A stretch of 64,000 nucleotides of DNA from Planctomycetota bacterium (GTDB lineage: Bacteria > Planctomycetota > Phycisphaerae > UBA1845 > PWPN01): contig JAKPHF010000004.1 of the NCBI GenBank assembly GCA_029550525.1, positions 83,573 to 147,572 of the forward strand. The letters run 5' to 3'. A program made the translations under genes and the position numbers. The notes under the pieces are model-generated. The model was given only the letters and a program-made list of their open reading frames with translations, was not told the origin of the DNA and did not search any database. Shown piece after piece: positions 58,033 to 64,000 of this stretch. Position 1 is the stretch's first letter. Each line of letters begins with the position of its first letter.

Positions 58033-59832
58033 ATGCGGATGACACGGCGGACGTTGTGTGCGGCAGCGATCGGTTTGGTCAGCGTGCTGAGCGGCTGGGC
58101 GCCGGCGTTGGCACTTCAGGTCGTGGACGTTCAGGGCATGCGGCTGGTTTCCGTCCCGGACGACGCCGTGGCTGCCGAGAGCCGGCAGGCGGACATCGTC
58201 ATTCTGGGTGGGAGTCTCGGAGGCGTGGCCGCCGCCCTGGCCGCCTGCGATGAGGGCCGGACGGTCATCCTCACTGAGGAGACCGACTGGCTGGGAGGTC
58301 AGGCGACCTCGCAGGGCGTTTCCGCACTGGACGAGAACCGTTGGATCGAAACGACCGGCGGAACCCGCAGCTATCTCGATTTCCGCCGCCGCATCCGCGA
58401 CTGGTACCGAAAGAACACAAAGCTCACGCCGCAGGCCCGCGACACGGTCGAGCTCGACCCCGGCAATAGTTGGGTTACACGACTTGGCTTCGAGCCCAAG
58501 GTGGGCGTGGCCGTCATCGATGACATGCTGGCCCCCCACCGAACGAGCGGCAAGCTTTCCACGCTCATGCGGCACAAGATCGCCCGCGCCCAACGGGAGG
58601 GCAGCCGGATCCAATGGGTCGAAGTCGTCGATCTCCAGACGGGCGAGCTCACGCGGCTGACCGGCACGTACTTCATCGACGCGACGGAATTGGGCGAACC
58701 GTTGGTCGTCTGCCGTGTGCAACACGTGGTCGGCGCGGAATCGCGTGAGCAGACCGGCGAACCGCACGCCCGCACCGACGGTCCCCATCCCGAATGTGTG
58801 CAAAGCTTCACGTATCCGTTCGCGTTGCGTTTGCAAAGCGAACCCGGCAAGCCGGTCGCTCGCGTGCCCAATTACGAGCACCACGTGGTCAACCAGCCCT
58901 ACACGTTCATGCATCTGTATTACGACCAGCGGGGCTGGGTGCGTTACGGCATGTTCGAGCGCGTCGAGGGCAGCTACGGGCCCTTCTGGACGTATCGCCG
59001 CCTGATCGACAAGACGAACTTCGACGACCCGGCCTATGGTCAGGACGTCGCCATGATCAACTGGCCGGGCAACGACTACCGCCGGATGAGTCTGATCACC
59101 GATGAGCCCGAGCAAATGCTGCAGGCACTCCGCGAGGCGAAAGAGTTGGCGCTGGGATTCTGCCACTGGCTCCAGACGGATGCCCCGCGCGACGAGGGCG
59201 GCAAGGGCTACCCGGAAGCCGTGCTGGATGCGTCCGTCATGGGCACGTCCGACGGACTGTCCAAATACCCGTATATTCGCGAGTCGCGACGTATCAAGGC
59301 CCTCTACACCATCGTCGAACAGGACGTGGCCGCCGAGTTCTTCAAGGATCAGGTGCGGGCCCGGCATTTTGCCGATTCGGTGGGCATCGGCTGGTACGGC
59401 ATCGACATTCATCCCAACGATGCCGAGACCAAGTTGCCACCGGCTGCCACCAAGCCGTTCCAGATTCCGCTCGGCGCGCTCATCAGCGTGGACACCGACA
59501 ACCTGCTGGCCGCCTGCAAGAACATCGGCACGACGCACATCACCAACGGCTGCTATCGGCTGCACCCCGTCGAGTGGAACCTCGGCGAGGCGGCCGGGCT
59601 GCTCGCCGCCCGCTGCATTCGGAGCAACGAGACACCCCGGCAGATCCACAGCCGGTCCGACCGCGTGCTTGAGCTGCAACGGCAACTGGTCGCCCGAGGC
59701 GTGCCCATCTTCTGGTACGATGACGTCGGACCGGCCGACGCCGACTTTGCCCAGGCCCAACTGACCCCGTTCACCGATCCCGCCGAACTGCGGCGCGTCA
59801 AGAACACACTGAGCTACCGGCCGCCGCGGTGA
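58033..59832 (+). CDS. Secreted FAD-dependent oxidoreductase (PF12831-type)
   Basis: This 599-residue protein has an N-terminal signal (MTRRTLCAAAIGLVSVLSGWAPALA), then an FAD Rossmann motif (ADIVILGGSLGGVAAALAACDEG, near residues 55-78) and ETDWLGGQATSQG, characteristic of PF12831 FAD-dependent proteins. The C-terminal FAD-closing motif is NIGTTHITNGCYRLHPVEWNLGEAAG. Substrates of this family in planctomycetes are mostly unknown; sugars or sugar acids are plausible given the neighbouring GH78 and MocA genes. ATG 58033 is preceded by GGAGG about 10 bases away; an earlier in-frame ATG at 57946 would bury the signal. The Tat or Sec route is unclear: RR is present but the motif is short. Confidence 0.85.
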   Translation: MRMTRRTLCAAAIGLVSVLSGWAPALALQVVDVQGMRLVSVPDDAVAAESRQADIVILGGSLGGVAAALAACDEGRTVILTEETDWLGGQATSQGVSALDENRWIETTGGTRSYLDFRRRIRDWYRKNTKLTPQARDTVELDPGNSWVTRLGFEPKVGVAVIDDMLAPHRTSGKLSTLMRHKIARAQREGSRIQWVEVVDLQTGELTRLTGTYFIDATELGEPLVVCRVQHVVGAESREQTGEPHARTDGPHPECVQSFTYPFALRLQSEPGKPVARVPNYEHHVVNQPYTFMHLYYDQRGWVRYGMFERVEGSYGPFWTYRRLIDKTNFDDPAYGQDVAMINWPGNDYRRMSLITDEPEQMLQALREAKELALGFCHWLQTDAPRDEGGKGYPEAVLDASVMGTSDGLSKYPYIRESRRIKALYTIVEQDVAAEFFKDQVRARHFADSVGIGWYGIDIHPNDAETKLPPAATKPFQIPLGALISVDTDNLLAACKNIGTTHITNGCYRLHPVEWNLGEAAGLLAARCIRSNETPRQIHSRSDRVLELQRQLVARGVPIFWYDDVGPADADFAQAQLTPFTDPAELRRVKNTLSYRPPR

Positions 59833-59985
59833 TTACAGATGAAACGGATAAGCCTCAAAGAATGTGAACAAGATAGGGAACGCCAGCTCGGAAAAGAGTC
59901 GGCACTACAATTCGCTTGCTTGCCGGCAACCGGATTTAACCACGGAAGATGCCGAGGTCGATCGGCGGATGTTATATAACGCTCA

Positions 59986-60013
59986 TTGATCTTCCTTGCG
60001 ATTCCGGTATAGT
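59986..60013 (+). promoter_or_regulatory. Promoter of the Tat-exported MocA gene
   Basis: TTGATC (59986-59991), 16 bases, TATAGT (60008-60013), about 50 bases before the start. Confidence 0.6.
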
Positions 60014-60061
60014 GTGGATTTGGTTCGCACGAGAGGCGCGATTCGCACAGGAGGTATGGCT

Positions 60062-61423
60062 GTGAAGGGGAAGATGACCCGTCGTCAGTTCACCAGAGGC
60101 ATGGCGACCGCCAGCATGGCGGTGGCGGGCGCGAAAACCGTGATGGCTGCCGCCGGGGCCAACGAACGCATCCGCCTCGGCGTGATCGGCGTGGGCAACC
60201 GCGGCGATCAACTGATCGACGCCTTCAAGCCGCACGCCGACTGCCAGATCGTGGCTTTGTGCGACGTGTACAAGCCGTACCTCGAGTTCTCCGCCAAGAA
60301 GGTCGGCGGGGATCTGTTCCTCACGAAGCACTACCGCGAACTGCTCGACCGCAAGGACATCGACGCCGTGGTGATCGCCACGCCCGACCACTGGCACGCC
60401 CAACAGTTCGTCGATGCCTGCAAGGCCGGCAAGGACATCTACGTCGAAAAGCCGCTCTCGCTCGTGGTGGCCGAGGGCCGAATCATGGTCGAGGCCGCCA
60501 AGAAGTACAACCGCGTGACGCAGGTCGGCATCCACCGCCGGTCCATGCCCATCTGCCAGCAGATGGTCGAGGCCATCCGCGGCGGCGCGATCGGACGCGT
60601 GACGTCCGTGCGCTGCTTCCACATCAGCAACGAGTGGCCCATCGGCCTGGGCAACGATCCCGACAGCCCGCCTCCCGCCGATCTGGATTGGGACCTGTGG
60701 CTCGGGCCGGCCCCCAAGGCGTCCTACAACGTGAATCGCTGTCTCTACAAGTTCCGCTGGTTCCGCGAATACTCCGGCGGCCAGATGACCAACTTCGGCA
60801 CGCACTGGCTCGACCTCATCCAGTGGGCCATCGGCCAGGATGCCCCGCGCGGCGTGTTCGCCGTGGGCTCGAACTTCATCCCGGATAAGCGCGGCGTGCC
60901 CGACACCATGGAGGCCGTATGGGACTACCCTGACGGCACGCTGGTGACGTTCTCGCAGTACAACACCAATGCCACCCCGGGGTCGCGCCCTGGCGCCCAC
61001 GTGGAGTTCCGCGGCACGGAAGGTACGGTGTACTTCAACGACAGCAGGGTGGAGATCGTGCCGGAAGCGGTGCGGACCGAGCCCGTGGCCGCGTTGAATC
61101 CGCTGGATCGTGCCGAAAGCCGTCGCCAGGCGCTGGCCACGACGCGACCGGCGGGCAAGCAGAACGTGACCATCCCGGGCAAGGGCGACACCGTGGCTCA
61201 CGCTCGCAACTTCCTGGACTGCGTCAAGAGCCGCAGCCTGTGCAACTGCCCCATCGAAACAGGCCATCGTTCGACCACCACCACGCTGATCGGCAACGTC
61301 GCCTGCGATTACAAGCGCTATCTGGCCTGGGACGCCGAGCGCGAACGCTTCATCAACGACGACGAGGCGAACAAGGCGCTCTCGTATGAGTATCGCCCGC
61401 CGTGGAAGCTGGAGCTGACATGA
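60062..61423 (+). CDS. Tat-exported Gfo/Idh/MocA-family oxidoreductase
   Basis: This 453-residue protein has a Tat signal TRRQFTRGMATASMAVAGAKTVMAAA. A Rossmann domain follows (RLGVIGVGNRGDQLIDAF), then the EKPLSLVVAEG motif with catalytic Lys, and the bacteroidetes/planctomycete-type C-terminal domain (DWDLWLGPAP, WREYSGGQMTNFGTHWLD-like). GTG 60062 is chosen because AGGAGG (60049-60054) is seven bases upstream; ATG 60056 would leave one base. This family acts in the periplasm on sugars, with the cofactor bound before export. Promoter and terminator flank it, so it is a single-gene unit. Confidence 0.93.
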   Translation: MKGKMTRRQFTRGMATASMAVAGAKTVMAAAGANERIRLGVIGVGNRGDQLIDAFKPHADCQIVALCDVYKPYLEFSAKKVGGDLFLTKHYRELLDRKDIDAVVIATPDHWHAQQFVDACKAGKDIYVEKPLSLVVAEGRIMVEAAKKYNRVTQVGIHRRSMPICQQMVEAIRGGAIGRVTSVRCFHISNEWPIGLGNDPDSPPPADLDWDLWLGPAPKASYNVNRCLYKFRWFREYSGGQMTNFGTHWLDLIQWAIGQDAPRGVFAVGSNFIPDKRGVPDTMEAVWDYPDGTLVTFSQYNTNATPGSRPGAHVEFRGTEGTVYFNDSRVEIVPEAVRTEPVAALNPLDRAESRRQALATTRPAGKQNVTIPGKGDTVAHARNFLDCVKSRSLCNCPIETGHRSTTTTLIGNVACDYKRYLAWDAERERFINDDEANKALSYEYRPPWKLELT

Positions 61424-61443
61424 GCCTCGCCGTTTGACCCAAA

Positions 61444-61622
61444 AAGACGCGGCGACCCGGCGACAACAGGAAACAATGACCTTGAGGGCGGGTACCACCC
61501 CGCCCTTTCTTTTTGTTCACCACGTCGTAGTATCGCGATTGGCTCGCCCCTGACTGTCCACTCTCCCTTTTCACCGCCTCGCCGCGTCGCCGTGTCACCG
61601 CGTCGATCTGTTCCCCGCGTCA
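61444..61622. repeat. Heptamer arrays on both sides of the terminator
   Basis: 61444-61475 has AAGACGCGGCGACCCGGCGA-like units. 61570-61622 has the opposite-strand CTCGCCG, CGTCGCC, GTGTCAC, CGCGTCG units. They form another inverted pair of arrays around a gene's 3' end. Confidence 0.55.
61485..61515 (+). terminator. Intrinsic terminator after the MocA gene
   Basis: AGGGCGGG (61485-61492), loop of six bases, CCCGCCCT (61499-61506), then TTCTTTTTG. It is 60 bases after the stop. Confidence 0.75.
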
Positions 61623-61680
61623 GCCTGTTTTTCACCTAATCCCCTCTTCTGCAGGGTATAGTTCTATAGGGAGGCGCGAC

Positions 61681-62898
61681 ATGACCGGCTCACCGGGCAC
61701 ATGGCTGTTCGGGATGAGTCCGTTCGTCCTGGCGGGCTTTCTGCTCTGGCGGTTTCCACGATCTCGGCAATTTCGGCCGGGCCCGCTCGTGACGTATGTG
61801 GTCGTCATGAGCCTGCTCATCTGGGGTGCACTGGCCGTGGTGGCATACCTCGCCTCCGCCCGCGTGGTGCTCCGCGAGGTGCCTTTGATCCTGTGGTTCA
61901 CGATCTCGTGCCGGCTGGCGTGGGAGATCTGGTCGCAATACGTGAATCGGCTCGGCCACGGCTGGTGCCGATGGGCACGGTTTCGCAGGCAAACGGGTCG
62001 ACCTGTTCCCTGCTTGGTCCGACTCATCCCGGCCGGGCGGGCCAGTCTGACCGCCCTGGTATTCCTGCCGGTCTCCGTAGGCGTGGTCGCCACCCACCGC
62101 TGCAAGCTTGCGGACGGGCAGGATCCCATGTCCGTCTTCAACCTGCCCTACGAGCATCTGCGTATCCCCACGCGCGACGGCCTGATGCTCGACGGCTGGT
62201 TCATCCCCGAGAACAAGCCGTCGGATCGAACCATCGTCATCTGCCACGGCGCGGGAGCGAACAAGGGCAACTTCGTGTGGTTCCTCGGGCCGCTCGCCCA
62301 TAGCGGCTACAACGTCTTGTTCTTCGATTTCCGCGCTCATGGGTCGAGCGATGGCCGCACTACGACGTACGGCATCCGCGAGCGAGCGGACGTGATCGCC
62401 GCAGTGGATTGGCTCAAAGCCAACCGGCCGCATGAATCCCGTGTCGTCGTTGGGCTCGGATCGTCGCAGGGGTCGATGGCACTTGCCCTGGCCGCGGCCG
62501 AGGATGCACGGATCGACGCCGTCGTATTGGACAGTCCGTTCGTGTCGCCTCGCGACCTCCTGCGCGACAACACCCGACTCCTGCCGATGCTCGGACCATT
62601 GTTCGCCGACGGAATGTTGGCCTTGGTTTCGTTGCTGACAGGCACGAGTTTCTTTGCCGTTTCGGCCGAACAGGCCGTCGCAGCCATCGGCGCTCGCCCG
62701 GTGTTGGTCATCCACGGCGACGGCGACTTCGTCATGCCGCGATCGCACGCCGAGCGGCTATACGACGCCGCAACCGGGCCCCGCGACATCTGGTTCGGCC
62801 CGGGTCCACACAGCAACATCATCACGCAAGCGCCCCATGAATACGCTGACCGAATGTTCGGTTTCCTCAGGCAGCATCTGCCGCGCGGAGAGCCATGA
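61681..62898 (+). CDS. Membrane-anchored alpha/beta hydrolase
   Basis: This 405-residue protein has three hydrophobic segments (about residues 8-24, 37-60 and 112-138), with an internal stretch that could be periplasmic. The hydrolase core has the oxyanion HGAGANKGNF region and FFDFRAHGSSDG. The nucleophile elbow is GLGSSQGS, with Ser near residue 261. The acid Asp is in VIHGDGDFVMP and His in GPHSNIITQAPHEY. The best match is the serine aminopeptidase or hydrolase_4 group found in many bacteria. The start has TAGGGAGG just before ATG 61681. The stop lies inside a heptamer array. The substrate is unknown. Confidence 0.9.
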   Translation: MTGSPGTWLFGMSPFVLAGFLLWRFPRSRQFRPGPLVTYVVVMSLLIWGALAVVAYLASARVVLREVPLILWFTISCRLAWEIWSQYVNRLGHGWCRWARFRRQTGRPVPCLVRLIPAGRASLTALVFLPVSVGVVATHRCKLADGQDPMSVFNLPYEHLRIPTRDGLMLDGWFIPENKPSDRTIVICHGAGANKGNFVWFLGPLAHSGYNVLFFDFRAHGSSDGRTTTYGIRERADVIAAVDWLKANRPHESRVVVGLGSSQGSMALALAAAEDARIDAVVLDSPFVSPRDLLRDNTRLLPMLGPLFADGMLALVSLLTGTSFFAVSAEQAVAAIGARPVLVIHGDGDFVMPRSHAERLYDAATGPRDIWFGPGPHSNIITQAPHEYADRMFGFLRQHLPRGEP

Positions 62899-62921
62899 GC
62901 TTTGGGCTATAGGCTGTGAAC
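62891..62921. repeat. Heptamer array over the hydrolase stop codon
   Basis: ATGAGCT, TTGGGCT, ATAGGCT, GTGAACG units; the first contains the TGA of the hydrolase gene. Confidence 0.55.
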
Positions 62922-63356
62922 GAGGTGCCAGAGTCAAAGGAAAAAGGCTGCCGGCGGGCCCGGTGTAGCCGAGGCTGGTGTCGGCGCGAGGGGACATTCT
63001 CCACATTGCTGCTTCGTTATGGAGTACTTGACTTTTCCCAGTTCCCTAGTATCGTATCCTAGGCTAATCCTCTCCGAACAGCAATACAGAATGGAGTTCG
63101 GAGGCAGCGAGGCTCTCAGAATGACGACCCCCCAAAAAGAGGGTGGGGACTTCGTCTGCCAAGGAGATGCAACACACTTCTCAGCAAGTGGGGCCGCTTG
63201 GGCTGGTCTGAGCCGAGGCGCGAGGGATTACAGCAAGAACAATCGACTTCATCGGGCCCGACAACCCCGGTGTGGATTGGATATTGGCTGGATTCCGATC
63301 CCTGCCCGACTGTGTTTTCGCGGTAGCGGATCTTGTCTCTATTGAAGGAGCGACCA
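62922..63356. other. 435-base AT-richer gap before the YD-repeat gene
   Basis: TTGACT (63028-63033), 16 bases, TATCGT (63050-63055) form a weak promoter candidate. An open frame at 63019-63345 has no family features and lacks a good ribosome site, so it is not called. Base composition is lower in GC than the rest of the window. Confidence 0.4.
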
Positions 63357-64000
63357 ATGAAGCGACTTCTGTTGAGTTTACTGGCCGTATTGATCTTCTG
63401 CTCAGGGCAAATGTGCGGAGGGCCTCCAACTCCGGTAGAGGAGGATGAACCATCTCACCCCATTTCGCCTAACGGCAGCATGGCGACTTCGAAATGGTTC
63501 ACCGGCGAGACCCCACCCGACGCATCGATGGGAGTGGACGGAGACCTGTACCTGAATACCGTCAGTTCAGCAGTTTACGTGAAGAAGGACGGCAGCTGGA
63601 TATCCGTTGCGGAATTGCGCGGTCCAGCAGGGCCAGCGGGGCTCGAGAAGCGCTATGCCGACTACGGCACGACCGGCAACAAGATCGCCTATACGTACAC
63701 CGCCGAGGGCAAGCTCGCCAGCCGCACCTGGGCGCGGAGCAGCAGCGGCAGCCACGTCACGACCTATGACTACGACGCCGACACCGGCGACATGACGGAA
63801 GTCGATTATGCCGACACGACGCCGGACGTAACCTTCACCTACGACCGTCTCGGCCGCAAGAAGACCGTCACCGACATCGTCGGCACGCGGACGTTTGTCT
63901 ATAATGACGACATGACGCTCGATACCGAGGACATCGACGGTTCCTCCGGCGGGCTGTACAGCAAACTCATCACGCACAAGTACCAGGACGGCAGCGGCGG
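63357..64000 (+). CDS. Lipoprotein with collagen-like linker and YD/RHS repeats (partial)
   Basis: This frame runs off the right edge (about 214 residues seen). The ATG has AAGGAG seven bases upstream. The lipoprotein signal LLSLLAVLIFCSG has Cys at about residue 15 and a second Cys at 20. Next is a phage-fibre or collagen-linker motif: DGDLYLNTVSSAVYVKKDGSW then a short GPAGPAG. After that come YD/RHS repeats (YTYTAEGKLASRTWA, TYDYDADTGDMTEVDYA, FTYDRLGRKKTVTD, TFVYNDDMTLDTEDID). RHS proteins form large shells or surface fibres. The chimera of collagen linker and YD repeats is unusual; full length and toxin-like C-terminus are outside the window. Confidence 0.8.
   Translation, partial: MKRLLLSLLAVLIFCSGQMCGGPPTPVEEDEPSHPISPNGSMATSKWFTGETPPDASMGVDGDLYLNTVSSAVYVKKDGSWISVAELRGPAGPAGLEKRYADYGTTGNKIAYTYTAEGKLASRTWARSSSGSHVTTYDYDADTGDMTEVDYADTTPDVTFTYDRLGRKKTVTDIVGTRTFVYNDDMTLDTEDIDGSSGGLYSKLITHKYQDGSG

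Noticed and set aside
63019..63345. 108-residue gene before the YD lipoprotein
   Set aside because: No family pattern, no convincing ribosome site, and codon use unlike neighbouring genes.

Overview
The window is GC-rich bacterial DNA that best fits a planctomycete, probably of the Phycisphaerae type. This placement is an inference from gene content, not a phylogeny. It rests on many large secreted glycan-active proteins, a Cys-type sulfatase, a Tat-exported Gfo/Idh/MocA oxidoreductase, an EpsI-like exosortase-associated protein, a C-terminal dockerin-like tail of paired D-rich calcium motifs, MoxR/DUF58/transglutaminase genes and tiny secreted proteins with a Met-Arg-rich start.

Layout. 1-4.8 kb: two divergent secreted glycan-type proteins, the left one cut by the window edge. 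4.9-8.8 kb: housekeeping genes (pyrR-pyrB, a methyltransferase, rpsD), with a broken four-helix-bundle gene between inverted heptamer arrays. 9-15.5 kb: a 1175-residue membrane protein with a long Gln/Gly/Ser tract, a GH78-like hydrolase and tRNA-Gln(CUG). 15.7-23 kb: a 1720-residue TPR protein and an EpsI-like protein, divergent from a NeuD-type acyltransferase. 23-34 kb: a lipoprotein phosphatase, hslVU, small secreted proteins, a broken UPF0158 gene, thrC and metH. 34.9-37.6 kb: an isolated Mu-like terminase plus portal pair. 37.7-46.6 kb: glycan genes (beta-helix protein, sulfatase, BNR/sialidase-like lipoprotein, oxidoreductase, ROK glucokinase) and a very acidic small protein. 47-51.6 kb: a moxR-DUF58-transglutaminase operon. 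52-62.9 kb: a two-motif aspartyl protease with dockerin-like tail, a second GH78, a second DUF58 protein, an FAD oxidoreductase, a Tat-exported MocA protein and a membrane alpha/beta hydrolase. 63.4 kb to the end: the start of a collagen-linker/YD-repeat lipoprotein.

How the genes work together. The two GH78-type proteins, the GH141-like beta-helix, the sulfatase, the BNR protein, the oxidoreductases and the ROK kinase together suggest degradation of a sulfated, deoxysugar-rich polysaccharide and entry of the released sugar into metabolism. MoxR, DUF58 and the transglutaminase form a recognised envelope module; the second DUF58 protein and the DUF4175-like protein lie elsewhere in the window.

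The most unusual signal is not a gene. About twenty short degenerate tandem arrays with a 7-nt period lie between genes, often touching a stop codon. Several are paired with small REP-like palindromes. One palindrome family keeps its flanks while its stem arms change together, and one pair of inverted arrays brackets the broken four-helix-bundle gene. No CRISPR array, complete prophage, transposase or rRNA gene was found.
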